Origin: Flavobacterium sp. Sd200
GTDB taxonomy: Bacteria > Bacteroidota > Bacteroidia > Flavobacteriales > Flavobacteriaceae
Assembly (NCBI RefSeq): GCF_009826935.1
Contig: NZ_WUMN01000001.1
Coordinates: 1,302,001-1,366,000, forward strand
DNA length: 64,000 nucleotides
Direction: 5' to 3'
A program made the position numbers and the translations under genes. The notes beneath the pieces are model-generated. The model made no database searches and was not told the origin of the DNA. It saw nothing but the letters and a program-made list of their open reading frames with translations. Positions 10,141-22,100 of the stretch are shown piece after piece (the stretch's first letter is position 1; each line of letters opens with the position of its first letter).

Positions 10141-11619
10141 ATGCTGAATAAAAACAAAGTAAGAGAGCTGATCATACTGTGTTTTTTATTGTTGGTTGTA
10201 TCCTGCAATAAAAGCAGTAATGATACGGCTATGCAAAAAAATCCGCCTGTACGGGACGACTCGGCTACCCTAACCAACCTGGGCAATGAACAGTGGCGCA
10301 TGGGTAACTATCAGGAAGCCCTGAACTATTTTACCCGAGCCTATGAAAAGGTAAAAGCATCTGGTGATGAAAAAGAGACCGCAACACTCCTCAATAATCT
10401 GGGGCTTGTACACTGGCGTTTGGAGAACAATACTGCCGCAATGGAGTGCTATACAGAAGCCGCTGCAATTGCTGAAAAAATCGGTATGAAAAGGCTTTTA
10501 GGCCTGACCCATACAAACCGTGCACTGATACTTAAAGAACAGCGCGACTTTAAAGCAGCATTTGCACAAAATAACGAAGCTATTGATATTTTCAGGGAAC
10601 TTGGAGAACCGCGCGACCTCGCTATTGCTTACAATAACCAAGGGCAGATATACCGATTTTCGGGTGCATTTGACCCGGCTTTAAAATATTACCTGCTGTC
10701 TTTGGAAGAGTGCAAAAAAATAAACTATACCGAAGGAATGGCAACGGCCTACCAAAATCTGAGTACTGTATATGCCAAACAAGGCAACAAAGAGAAAGCT
10801 TTATTAGCCGGACACAAATGCCTGAAACTAAGTTATAAGGTAAAAAGCAAAGTTCGCATAAGCGAGGGCCTGCGGGAACTTTCCCGTAATTATGATCTTT
10901 TTAATGTACAGGATTCTGCATTATATTACTTTAAAAAGCATTATGATGTAGAAAAAGAAGTTATGGAGGCCAACCAAAGCAATCTGCTCTCACAATACCA
11001 GGCTAACCTGGGCATTGAGGTCAAGAACCTGCGTATAAAAAATCTACAGAATGAAAAAGAAATCGCCAACAACCGCTTATTGCTAACCGCAGTAAGCGTT
11101 ATAATTGTACTGCTTATTTCTGCATTCTTTATTTACAGATACCTTTCCATCATCAGGTTCAGGAAAAAACAATTGGAAATGCAACTTCAAAACTCGTTGC
11201 AACTCATACAGGTAAAAGAAGAAGAACTTAAAACTTATATTATAGACCTTACCCATAAAAACAACATAATAAACAAATTGCAGGAGCCCGTTAAAGATCC
11301 TGCCAAGACGGATTATGATGTAAACGAACTGCTTGAACAAAAAATATTTACCGATGACGGCTGGGACAAGTTCAAAGGTCGTTTTAAGGCTATTTATCCG
11401 GATTTTTTCAGAAGGATCAAGCACAGCGGAATTGCCGTTACCGAGGCAGAAGTACGCATTTTGGTGCTTATGAGGCTACAGTTAAATGGTAATGATATGG
11501 GAAGCATATTGGGTATTTCACCGCAAAGCGTAAGAGCCTGCAAAATGAGGCTAAAGAAAAAACTTCAGCCCAATGGTTACGAAAGCGTAGAGCAATACCT
11601 GCAACATATTATATCGTAA
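10141..11619 (+). CDS. TPR lipoprotein with transmembrane segment and C-terminal LuxR-like HTH (membrane-tethered regulator)
   Basis: A 492-residue protein starting at the ATG at 10141; a TTG six bases upstream is in frame but poorer. The N-terminus is a lipoprotein signal (LLLVVSC, Cys ~22). Residues ~45-270 carry TPR repeats such as NNLGLVHWRLENNTAAMECY. A transmembrane helix lies at ~311-333 (LLLTAVSVIIVLLISAFF), then a coiled coil. The C-terminal ~60 residues look like a LuxR-type helix-turn-helix (VTEAEVRILVLMRLQLNGND, ISPQSVRACKMRLKKKL). If the Cys is lipidated, the TPRs face the periplasm and the HTH the cytoplasm, giving a one-component membrane-bound regulator. This architecture is common in Bacteroidota, but its targets are rarely known. 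A strong terminator separates it from the preceding gene. Confidence 0.82.
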   Translation: MLNKNKVRELIILCFLLLVVSCNKSSNDTAMQKNPPVRDDSATLTNLGNEQWRMGNYQEALNYFTRAYEKVKASGDEKETATLLNNLGLVHWRLENNTAAMECYTEAAAIAEKIGMKRLLGLTHTNRALILKEQRDFKAAFAQNNEAIDIFRELGEPRDLAIAYNNQGQIYRFSGAFDPALKYYLLSLEECKKINYTEGMATAYQNLSTVYAKQGNKEKALLAGHKCLKLSYKVKSKVRISEGLRELSRNYDLFNVQDSALYYFKKHYDVEKEVMEANQSNLLSQYQANLGIEVKNLRIKNLQNEKEIANNRLLLTAVSVIIVLLISAFFIYRYLSIIRFRKKQLEMQLQNSLQLIQVKEEELKTYIIDLTHKNNIINKLQEPVKDPAKTDYDVNELLEQKIFTDDGWDKFKGRFKAIYPDFFRRIKHSGIAVTEAEVRILVLMRLQLNGNDMGSILGISPQSVRACKMRLKKKLQPNGYESVEQYLQHIIS

Positions 11620-11671
11620 CGCTATTTTAAATTCGGAATGTGTTTGTTTAGAAACAGAGCCTTAACCAGTG

Positions 11672-14600
11672 TTATAATATCTTAATAGATTCTACTTTTT
11701 CCTTTTCAGACGGTAGCACCCCAAAATGTTCTTTAAATACTTTTGTAAAATATCCGGGCGAGTCAAATCCTGTTGAATAGGCTACACCTGTAATATTATC
11801 CGAACCCTCCCTAAGTAGTGCGAGTGCCTTTTGCAAACGGATATTTTTAATAAACTTGAGTGTACTTTGCCCGCTTAATGCTTTAAGCTTACGGTTTAGC
11901 TGTGAACCGCTCATACCGGAAAGAAATGCAAGCTGTTCTACTCCAAAAGAAGTATCAGAGAGGTTATGCTCTACAATCGCCAGCAATTGGTTTAAAAACG
12001 CCGTATCTTTTTGGTTCAGTGTTGCTACTTCAGGTTTTTTAAGTATATCTGTGCTGAATTTTTCCCTGAGTATATTGCGCAGGCGTATAAGGTTCTGAAC
12101 CCGAGCACGCAGCTCTTTAACAGAAAAAGGCTTTACCAGATAATCATCTGCACCGGCTTCCAGGCCAGTCACTCTGCTGTCTCCCGATGATTTTGCAGTA
12201 AGCATAACAACAGGTATATGGCAGGTAAGAATATCATCTTTTATTTTTCCGCAAAACTCAAACCCATCCATTTCCGGCATCATTATATCTGTTATAATAA
12301 GATCGGGTATAAGTTTAGCCGCAAGCAAAAGGCCTTCACATCCGTTTTCAGCCTGAACAGTACGGTAACCAATGCCAAGGCTTTCACAAATAAACAACCT
12401 CAGCGAAGGATTATCTTCAACGACCAATATCAATGGCAAATCATTATCAGGATCGTTACTGCCAGAGATTTCAATAATGCTATTATATTCTTCGGAAGTC
12501 GTTGTGATTTTCGCTGCCTCTCTGGATGTAGTAAAGCTTTCAATATCATATCTAAGGCGAATAGAGGCAGTAAAAGTTGTACCCACCCCTACTGTACTTT
12601 GTGCCGATATCTTACCATTATGCAGGGTGGTAAGCTCTTTTACAAGTGCAAGCCCTACACCCGAACCTTCAAAACTGCGCTTTGAAGAGGTTTCTACCTG
12701 ATAAAAACGATCAAATATTTTTGGAAGGTGGTCTTTGTCGATACCAGGTCCTGAATCTGTTACCGATATAATAACCTCATCTTCATCAATATCTGCCTGC
12801 ACATTTATATTGCCTCCTATGGGAGTAAATTTACATGCATTAGACAGCAGGTTAGATACAATTGTAATTACCGCTTCCTGTGAATAAGCATAATTACTTA
12901 ACGGCAGCAGTGCTTTAGCATTTTCAGATACATACGTTGTAAGTGTTATGTTTTTTTGGGAAGCTATAGCCTCAAACATATTACTCAGGTGCAGTATTTC
13001 TTCATAAAGGTCGCCATGCTTGTACACCAGTTCATAAGCACCACTTTCAAGCTTAGAAAGATCGAGTAACTGGTTAATGAGTTCTAATAGCCTGACACTG
13101 CTTTTTTCTATCTCATCAAGCCTGCGATAGTTGTTTTCCAAACCTGAGCCGCGCATCATTTCTACCTGTCCTTTAATAAGCGTTAATGGCGTACGAAACT
13201 CATGGGTTATGTTAGTCAGGAAACGGTTTTTTAAAGCGTCCAGTTCGGCAAGGTTTTCTGCTTCGCGCTGCTGTTGTTTCAGGCGTTCTTTTTCCTTTTG
13301 TCTCAACATCTGTCTTTTCCATGCAAAATATATAATACCGGCAATGATCAATAGATAAACAAGCTTCGCCCAAACTGTTTGCCACCATGGCGGCAATATA
13401 TGTATGGCAACACTTGCAATATTATTGCCCCATTCGCCATAGGCATCAGTAGTTTTTGCCTGGAAAGTATAAGTTCCGGGGGCGAGACCTGTAAGAGTAA
13501 TATTTCTTTGAGTTCCGGTACTGATCCAATTATCATTAAGCTCCAATATACGATAGGCATATCGGTTTTTATCCTGATTAGAATAATCCAGTGCAGCCAG
13601 CGATATGCTTATACTGTTTTGATCGTAGGGTAACTCTATGGTATTATTCTTGGGCAATATTGAACTATTATTTCCTGCTAAAGAAGTAATAGAAACTATA
13701 TTTGCAGGCGGACTGTAATGCGGGGCAAATATTTCTTCCGGATAAAAACGATTAAAACCGTTTATACCGCCAAAAAACATTTCTCCATCCGGGCTTTGGT
13801 AATAAGCTCCTGTATTAAATTCATTACTCTGCAGACCATTGTCTACATCATAATTACGAAAACTACCTTTTAAGGTATTAAATACAGAAATACCTTTGTT
13901 AGTACTCATCCAAAGGTTTCCAGCCTTGTCAGCTAATATTCCGTAAACTGTGTTGTTAGATAATCCGTCTTTTTCAGTATAATTTACAAATGCGTTCTTT
14001 GCTTTATCATATTTATTGAGGCCACCACCGGCAGTACCTATCCATAGTATGTTGGTATCGGCAGGATCGTTAAGCAAACATTTTATTTCGTTTGCATTTA
14101 AGCTCTTTGAATTTTGCTCGCTATGTGCCAACTGTTTAGTGTATGTTTTTTTTAGCGGATCAAAATGCAGCAGTCCTTTGGGAGTGCCTATCCATAAAGT
14201 GCCGTCCGGGTCTTCACATATTGTGGTGTAGGAATGTCTTTTGTAGGTTTCGGTATTACTCTTTGATGCAAATGGATAAACAAACTCATCAATCGTTTTA
14301 GTTTGCGGATCAAATAAAATAAGGCTCCGGTTAGTAGAACACCATATTTTTTTACGCACTGCATCGGCAAGCACAAAACCAGGATAAGTTATGTTTGGGT
14401 TTAAGTATTTGAGTTGTCCTGATCTTGGGTTATAGCCAGCAAAACCTTTATAGCCAGTCATCCATACAGTACCTTGCCAATCCTGGCAAAAATTGTAGCA
14501 TATTAAAAGGTTTTCTGCCGTTTGCCACTCCCCTTTGCGTTTACTTTTTGGTGTAGCTGTTGATGTAAGGAATTTTATATAAGAACTTGCCCATAAATGT

Positions 14601-15799
14601 TTTGTGGTTTTATCTACTTCGACAAAGCCGAGCGAATGTATGCTCCTTAACGATGGTAGTTCTTCAAGCACAGGAGATGCCGGAAGGGCATTGTTAAACA
14701 ACGACAATGCAGGTGAATATACAGATATGCCATCGCCGTTGCTGCCAAACCATACCGACCCTCCTCTCTCTACAAAAACCGAGTAAACTTTTCCTTTTAC
14801 AAGCCCGGCATAGTCTTTACTTTCATATATTTTAAACCTGTCGGTTTTAAGGTCTATTATGCCAATACCGTTAGACAGTCCTACCCACAACTCTTTTTTA
14901 TTACCGGTAGTTTTTAGGGTAAGCGAATGGGTGCGGTTTTCCCAGGAGTCTTTATTTTCCCAAAGCTTATATAAATTAAACGTATTCTTTTTTTCGTCAA
15001 AACGTATCGGTCCATATTCGGTAACGATCCAGATGTCACCATTTTTATCGGCCTCAAAAGCCATCGCCTGAATATTTACAGGATTAAGGCTCTCATCGCG
15101 CAGTGTTGCCCTTTTTTGCCCTGCGGCAAAGGTGGTAACATATACCGGATATTTTGGCTGGGCAATTTGGGGTATTTTATTGGTAAGATTGGCCTGCCAT
15201 ATACCGGTAGCCGTAGCAATCCATAGTCGGTTTCGGCTATCTTGTATAAGAGCATCAGGCACAGGCAAAATTCCATTTTTAGAAGGTATGCTATTTATAA
15301 CTATTTCAGGTTTTATTGCTGTATTTAAGTTAGCAGTGGCGTTAAAGCAAACTATCTTACCATCGGCAAAGCCCACCCAAAGCCGATTATCTTTACTGGT
15401 TATGCAACTTATTTTTCCGCTAAAGTTGTTGCTATCAAAACGTATCCTTATAAAACCATCGGTAGTTTCATTATATAAATTAAGCCCATTGTTCACAGTA
15501 CCTGCCCACAGTTTGCCATTAGCATCGGTATGCAGGCACGAAATGTGGTTTTCGCTAATGGTATTCTTATCTGCAGGAACATTTTTATATACTTTAAAAA
15601 TGTAACCGTCATATCGATTAAGGCCATCTTTAGTACCTGTCCATATGAAGCCATTTTTGTCCTGTACAATATCTGATATAAAGCTTTGCGATAACCCGTC
15701 GTTTATAGACAGCTTTCTAAACTTCAGATTGCTTTCCTGAGCCACGGCAATAGCACTGACCAAAAAGAGCAGTAGTTTAATGGCACTGAAAAAACACAT
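11672..15799 (-). CDS. Hybrid two-component system regulator (HTCS1)
   Basis: One polypeptide of 1375 residues carries sensor and regulator. I chose the ATG at 15799, which gives a signal peptide (MCFFSAIKLLLFLVSAIAVAQ); the longer frame begins at 15868. Order: periplasmic two-component-regulator propeller repeats (~25-690, motif NGFIWTGTKDGLNRYDG and many variants), Y_Y_Y domain (~715-785), transmembrane helix (~808-825), HisKA with phosphoacceptor His (NITHEFRTPLTL, ~865), HATPase (DSGPGIDKDH, ~1020), receiver with acceptor Asp (IITDIMMPEMDGF, ~1171) and AraC-type HTH (~1283-1370). HTCS proteins normally sense glycan fragments and activate PUL genes, but here no susC/susD is adjacent. The divergent neighbour is the giant beta-helix protein, with 21-bp-spaced direct repeats between them. 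Confidence 0.93.
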   Translation of the reverse strand: MCFFSAIKLLLFLVSAIAVAQESNLKFRKLSINDGLSQSFISDIVQDKNGFIWTGTKDGLNRYDGYIFKVYKNVPADKNTISENHISCLHTDANGKLWAGTVNNGLNLYNETTDGFIRIRFDSNNFSGKISCITSKDNRLWVGFADGKIVCFNATANLNTAIKPEIVINSIPSKNGILPVPDALIQDSRNRLWIATATGIWQANLTNKIPQIAQPKYPVYVTTFAAGQKRATLRDESLNPVNIQAMAFEADKNGDIWIVTEYGPIRFDEKKNTFNLYKLWENKDSWENRTHSLTLKTTGNKKELWVGLSNGIGIIDLKTDRFKIYESKDYAGLVKGKVYSVFVERGGSVWFGSNGDGISVYSPALSLFNNALPASPVLEELPSLRSIHSLGFVEVDKTTKHLWASSYIKFLTSTATPKSKRKGEWQTAENLLICYNFCQDWQGTVWMTGYKGFAGYNPRSGQLKYLNPNITYPGFVLADAVRKKIWCSTNRSLILFDPQTKTIDEFVYPFASKSNTETYKRHSYTTICEDPDGTLWIGTPKGLLHFDPLKKTYTKQLAHSEQNSKSLNANEIKCLLNDPADTNILWIGTAGGGLNKYDKAKNAFVNYTEKDGLSNNTVYGILADKAGNLWMSTNKGISVFNTLKGSFRNYDVDNGLQSNEFNTGAYYQSPDGEMFFGGINGFNRFYPEEIFAPHYSPPANIVSITSLAGNNSSILPKNNTIELPYDQNSISISLAALDYSNQDKNRYAYRILELNDNWISTGTQRNITLTGLAPGTYTFQAKTTDAYGEWGNNIASVAIHILPPWWQTVWAKLVYLLIIAGIIYFAWKRQMLRQKEKERLKQQQREAENLAELDALKNRFLTNITHEFRTPLTLIKGQVEMMRGSGLENNYRRLDEIEKSSVRLLELINQLLDLSKLESGAYELVYKHGDLYEEILHLSNMFEAIASQKNITLTTYVSENAKALLPLSNYAYSQEAVITIVSNLLSNACKFTPIGGNINVQADIDEDEVIISVTDSGPGIDKDHLPKIFDRFYQVETSSKRSFEGSGVGLALVKELTTLHNGKISAQSTVGVGTTFTASIRLRYDIESFTTSREAAKITTTSEEYNSIIEISGSNDPDNDLPLILVVEDNPSLRLFICESLGIGYRTVQAENGCEGLLLAAKLIPDLIITDIMMPEMDGFEFCGKIKDDILTCHIPVVMLTAKSSGDSRVTGLEAGADDYLVKPFSVKELRARVQNLIRLRNILREKFSTDILKKPEVATLNQKDTAFLNQLLAIVEHNLSDTSFGVEQLAFLSGMSGSQLNRKLKALSGQSTLKFIKNIRLQKALALLREGSDNITGVAYSTGFDSPGYFTKVFKEHFGVLPSEKEKVESIKIL

Positions 15800-15975
15800 C
15801 CGAAGATAAAAATGATCGACGTACAAGTTGCTTTTATTTATTATTTGATTAGTGCAAATAACGTTCAAAAAAAATTACCATAAAATTTTTGATACAATAT
15901 TTTAAAAAATGTAAAAAACTATAAACCAATGCATTTTGAGTTAGTACTATCCCCAAAAAAAACTTTAAAATGCGC

Positions 15976-16008
15976 GGATTTTACCATTTTTTGACTGGAA
16001 TTTACCAT
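15976..16008 (+). promoter_or_regulatory. Tandem 12-bp direct repeat with 21-bp period (candidate HTCS1 operator)
   Basis: The spacer 15800-16116 between divergent HTCS1 and the beta-helix gene contains GGATTTTACCAT (15976-15987) and GGAATTTACCAT (15997-16008). They match at 11 of 12 bases and are offset by exactly 21 bp, i.e. two helical turns. A further TTACCAT is at 15875-15881. AraC-family proteins bind tandem half-sites with this spacing. The repeat lies 109-141 bp before the ATG at 16117. Assigning it to HTCS1 is inference from position and geometry. Confidence 0.5.
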
Positions 16009-16116
16009 AGCAACAGCGCGCAAACCTTTAAAATTGTACTGTTTTATTAACAAAAAATTAAGCAGTATCTCTTTATTAAAAATCACTTCATACACTATAC
16101 AAAACCAAAAACGAAA

Positions 16117-19100
16117 ATGACAACAAAAGCACAAAAAAGCACGATGAAACTTTTATGGTTTGCGCTGATGCTGTTTGCCTACGGCATGAATGCACAAACC
16201 ATACGCTATGTAAAACCCACTGCCAGCGGCACAGGCAACGGTACAAGCTGGGCAAATGCCAGCAGTAACCTTCAGGCAATGATAGACGCCACAGGCGTAC
16301 AGCAGGTATGGGTAGCGGCAGGTACTTACATTAGCGGTCATAACAATTTCCGGATGAAAAACAATGTCGCCATATACGGGGGCTTCGCAGGTACGGAAAA
16401 CCAGTTAGCACAACGCAACTGGTTAACAAATGCAACTATATTGAGTGGTAATAACGTGAGATGTGCCATATACAACAGCTTTTATGCTGATTCTCCCCTA
16501 AACAGTACTGCGCTGCTGGATGGTTTTACTATTACTGGGGGAGCTACAGCTTATGGAGGCGGTATTTATAATGAATATGCCTCTCCTACGCTAAGTAATC
16601 TGACAATAACCGGAAACACAGCACACCAAGTTGGTGGTGGATTGTATAATTATATGAACTCTTCCCCGAATATTACCAATGTAACCATAAGTGGAAACAC
16701 TGCACAATCTGGCGGCGGAATGTATAACACTCATAATTCGTCTCCAATCCTTACTAATGTAACCATAGCCGGCAACACTGCCAATTTAGGTGGTGGGATT
16801 TATAACGTTGCTTCCAATCCTGTAATCCGAAATACAATTGTATATAATAACAGTAACGGTGTAGAAAACAATACCTCTACGCCTACTATCAGTAATAGCT
16901 TAGTTCAAGGATATACCGATACCGCAAACGGTAATATAAGCGGCAATATAAACCCAATATTTGTAGCTCCACTAACACCTGGGATAAATAACGGTGGCAA
17001 CTACAGGCTACAGCCCGGAAGCCCGGCAATTAATGCAGGCAACAATAGCCATATACCTTCGGGCATTAACACAGATTTGGACAACAGCCCAAGGATATCT
17101 AACACGGCTGTAGATTTAGGTGCATACGAGTATTATGACACTTCCATACGGTTCGTAAAGCCCACGGCAAGCGGCCTTGCCGATGGCAGCAGCTGGGCCA
17201 ATGCCAGTGCCAACCTACAGGTTATGGTAAATGCTACAGGAGTACAGCAGGTATGGGTAGCGGCAGGCACGTATCTCAGTACAGGCAACGGCTTCGTGAT
17301 GAAGAACAACGTTGCCATTTATGGCGGGTTTGCAGGCACCGAGACAGCCTTGGCACAGCGCAACTGGAACACTAACGTTACCACACTGAGCGGCAATAAC
17401 GAGCGCCGGGTGTTTTACAATTCCTTTGGTACCGGGAACCCGCTTACAAACAGTGCCGTGCTGGACGGCTTTACTATTACCGCAGCCAGTGCAGACAATG
17501 GCGCAGGTATGTATAACTATGTTGCCCACCCCACATTAAGAAACCTGATTTTTAGTGGTAATACAGCTACCGGCGGCGGGGGTGCCATATACAACGGCTA
17601 TTCTTCGCCATTATTAACCAATGTAATCATAAAAGGGAATAGCGGCTCAAGCGGCGGCGGCATTTTTAATAATTCCAATTCAAACCCTGTACTTACCAAT
17701 GTGTTGATATCTGGAAATTCGGCTACGACAGGTGGTGGTATCCGTAATGGGGTTGATTCTTCCTCCACACTTATAAATGTTACATTGGCAGGAAACAGGA
17801 ACTTCGCCATACAAAACACTGACTCTACAGCAGGCATGACCCTGCAAAACACTATTGTGTACGGCAACCAAAACGGTATTGGCGGAAACTACACCATGAC
17901 CAACAGTCTTGTGCAGGGCCTTACCGATACTGCAAACGGCAACCTGAGCGGCAGTGTAAACCCTATGTTTGTATCTGCAATGGCCTTCGGCTTAAACACT
18001 GGTGGCGATTACAGGCTTTCACCCTGCAGCCCGGTTATAAATAGGGGCAGCAGCAGCTATGTTACCAATGTGGCTACCGACCTGGCAGGCAACCCGCGCA
18101 ATTACGGCACCACACCCGATATGGGCGCCTATGAATATCAGGCAACGCCAGGGGTGGCCCTGCCAACAGCTGCCAGCCCACAGGCATTTTGCGGTAATGC
18201 TACCGTAGTAAACCTTGCTGCCGGCGGGAGCAACATTAAATGGTACTCTCAGGCTACAGGGGGTGCAGTGCTGGCAACAACCACAGCCCTCGCTACAGGC
18301 ACGTATTATGCAACCCAGACAACAGATGGCTGTGAGAGTGCCAGGACAGCCATAAATGTTACCATAAACCCATTACCCGCAGCGCCAACGGCACCATCAA
18401 TACAAACCTTAAACACACCTGCAACCGTGGCCACCCTTAGTGCTACAGGGCAAAACATACAGTGGTATAACACATCGTCCGGTGGTACTCCTTTGGCTAA
18501 TAATACTACCCTTACAGCGGGCGTCTATTATGCCACCCAAACGGTAAATGGATGCGAGAGCGCCAGTACAGCAGTACAGGTAACATTAATAAATACAAGG
18601 TATGTAAAATCAAGGGCCACCGGTGCAGGCGACGGTACCAGTTGGGCTAATGCCAGTAGCAATTTGCAGGCTATGGTAAATGCAACAGGCGTACAGCAGG
18701 TATGGGTAGCGGCAGGCACACACTACACCACAGGCAGTGGTCTTGTGATGAAAAACAATGTAGCCATATACGGTGGCTTTGCGGGTACGGAAAACCAACT
18801 GGCACAGCGTAACTGGGTAACTAATGTTACTACATTGAGCGGCAACAACCAGCATGGTGTAGTATATAACAGTTTTATTAGCAGTTCCCCGCTTAACAAT
18901 ACTGCGGTACTGAATGGTTTTACCTTAAGTAATGGAAATATCAGCAGCGGCGGCGGCGGGATACTTAATAATTATGCATCTCCAACCCTTACCAATGTAA
19001 CTATAAGCGGAAATACAGCACAATTAGGTGGTGGTATGCTTAACGTGGGATATTCTTCGCCAGTCCTTACCAATGTAACCATAAGCGGGAATACAGCACG

Positions 19101-22100
19101 AGAGGGAGGCGGAATAAATAATCAGTCTTCTTCTTCACCAATATTTAGTAATGTAACTATAAGTGGTAACACAGCGACCCATGGCGGGGGAATGATTAAT
19201 TTTACTTCCAACATTATAATCCGAAATACCATTGTTTATAACAATAGTGACGGTTTATATAACGCCAGTCCATTAGCTGCTATTGCTATCAGCCATAGCT
19301 TAGTGCAAGGACTTACCAGTACAGAAAACGGCAATATAAGCGGTAATACAGACCCAATGTTTGTAGCTCCTCTTGCACCGGGGGTGAGTACCGGGGGTGA
19401 TTATAGGCTTACCGCCTGCAGCCCACTAATTAATATGGGAAATAACAGTTATGTTACAGATATAACTACAGACCTTAACGGTAATCAAAGGATTTATGGA
19501 AGTGCGGTAGACATTGGTGCCTATGAATATCAGGCAACGCCGGTAACATCGCCAACTGCCACAGCACAGGTATTTTGCGGCAGTGCTATCGTAGCTAATC
19601 TTACTGCCAATGGTACTGAGATTAAATGGTACTCTCACTCAACAGGGGGTAATGTACTTGCAACAACTGCTACCCTTGCCACAGGCACTTATTATGCCTC
19701 GCAAACCGTAGATAACTGCGAAAGCACAAGGACAGCAGTAAGTATTACCATAAACCCCATACCGGAAGCCCCCACGGCAGAGGCACAAACGTTTTGCAAT
19801 GGGTTTAGGACAGTAGATCTTTCAGCAAATGGCAACAATCTAAAATGGTATTTTTCTGCTACCGGAGGATCTCCATTAGGGCCTTATGCAGTTTTTACAG
19901 GTAATGCTGAGCCTTGGAATTTTATATTGTTTGTAAGCCAAACAGTGAACGGCTGCGAAAGTACCAGAAGGGCAGTTAATATTACCGTAAACCCGATACC
20001 GGCAGCACCGGTGGCCTCGGCACAAACGTTAAGTGAACCTGCAAGTGTAGATAACCTTAGCGCTACAGGGCAAGGCATACAATGGTATAACTCATTGTCC
20101 GGTGGTGCGCCACTGGATAATAATGCTGCCCTTACAACTGGCACTTATTATGCAACTCAAACGGTAAATGGCTGCGAGAGTGCCCGCATTGCGGTAACAG
20201 TAACTATAATTTACCCTATACACTATGTAAAAACAACAGCAACAGGCACCGGCGATGGTACCAGTTGGGCAAATGCCAGCAGCGATTTACAGGCTATGGT
20301 AAATGCTACTGGCGTAGAGCAGGTATGGGTAGCGGCAGGCACACACTACACCGCAGGTAATGGACTTGTTATGAAAAACAATGTAGCTATATATGGCGGT
20401 TTTAATGGTACGGAAACATTATTAGCACAACGCAACTGGAACACTAACGTTACAGTGTTGAGTGGTAATAACGATCGTAGGGTAATAAATAATGATTTCT
20501 CTGTGGAAACACCTCTCAATAATACAGCTCTAATAGATGGATTTACAATCACATCAGGCAAGAATTATTCCAGGGGGCCGGGAATAAATAACAATTATTC
20601 GTCACCGATGCTTAAAAATTTAATCATTACACATAATGAATCCGGTCCAGGTTCCGGTGCAGGCATTTTTAATGACAACTATTCTTCACCCATGATTTCG
20701 AATGTGAAAATTATTGGCAATGACAGTGGTGGTTACGGAGGTGGAATGTGTAATTATAATAATTCCTCTCCAACACTTGTAAATGTAACCATAAGTGGCA
20801 ATTCTGGTTGGTATGGCGGCGCAATCTACAATTCATCTTCTTCTCCTATTTTAATAAATGTTACTATAAGCGGTAACAGGTCTAATAATAGCGCAGGTAT
20901 ACACAATTCAAACGCTGCACCGGTTATCAGAAATAGCATCATATACACTAATTACTCTATTGTATCTAATAATTACTATGGTATTTATAATGATAATTCC
21001 ATACCTACTTATTACAACAGTCTTGTTCAGGGGGTTAACAGCACCGAGAACGGCAACATCAGCGGCGATATAAATCCAATGTTTGTGGCACCGCTTGCTC
21101 CGGGTTTAAGTGCAGGCGGAGATTACAGGCTGCAGGCATCAAGCTCTGCCATTAATGCGGGTAATAACGATTATTTTGCAGGGCTTGGCTCTGCCACATT
21201 AGATCTTGCAGGCAACTCTCGGGTATATGGATATGCCACCGGAGGCATTATAGACATGGGAGCTTATGAATATCAGGGATCCGTAGATTGTACTATAACC
21301 ACCACATGGAACGGCAGCTCCTGGAACAACGACACGCCAACTTCTAACCGATATACAGCGGTTATTAATGGCAACTATACCTCTACAGGAAACATCACAG
21401 CATGCTCGCTTACAGTAAACGGTGGTAATGTAGTTGTAAACTCAGGGCATACATTCACTATAAAAGGTACGGTAACGGTAAATAATAATGCAACCCTTAC
21501 TTTTAACAACAACGCAGCATTGGTTCAAACAGACAATGTACAAAACAACGGTAACATAATATATAAGAAAAACAGCAACCCGCTTTACAGGCTGGATTAT
21601 ACATTATGGTCGAGTCCGGTTGCAAACCAAAATCTTCTTGCTTTTTCTCCGCAAACCAATACCAGTCGCTTTTACGAGTATGGTTATGGCTTTGATCCTG
21701 CATTGAATAGAAGTTTAGAACAATATTGGATTGTAAATCCCGAAACGACAAGCTTTGATATTGCAAAAGGTTACCTTGTGCGAATGCCTAACGGCAATAC
21801 GGCTGTGCCGGGATATAATGCAGGCACAGCAGCTTACAGTTATGAGGGTATCTTTACAGGTGTAGCGCATAATGGAAATGTGGCGAGGGCAGCATCTTTA
21901 GAAGCTGACCGTTATACTGCTGTAGGTAACCCCTACCCTTCTCCTATAAGTGTAGCAGATTTTTACAATCAGAATAGTGGAGTTATCGAAAATAATTCAG
22001 CTATCTATTTTTGGAGGAAAAGAAATAATTCGTTGGTATCATCTTACGCCTCACTAACGCTGGCTGCTTATACAGCTAATATAGCCGGGGGCGGCAATAT

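Noticed and set aside
16204..21276. Regular repeats resembling a CRISPR or satellite array
   Set aside because: The repeats are codon-phased within one long ORF and encode beta-helix coils; spacing is irregular and there are no cas genes.
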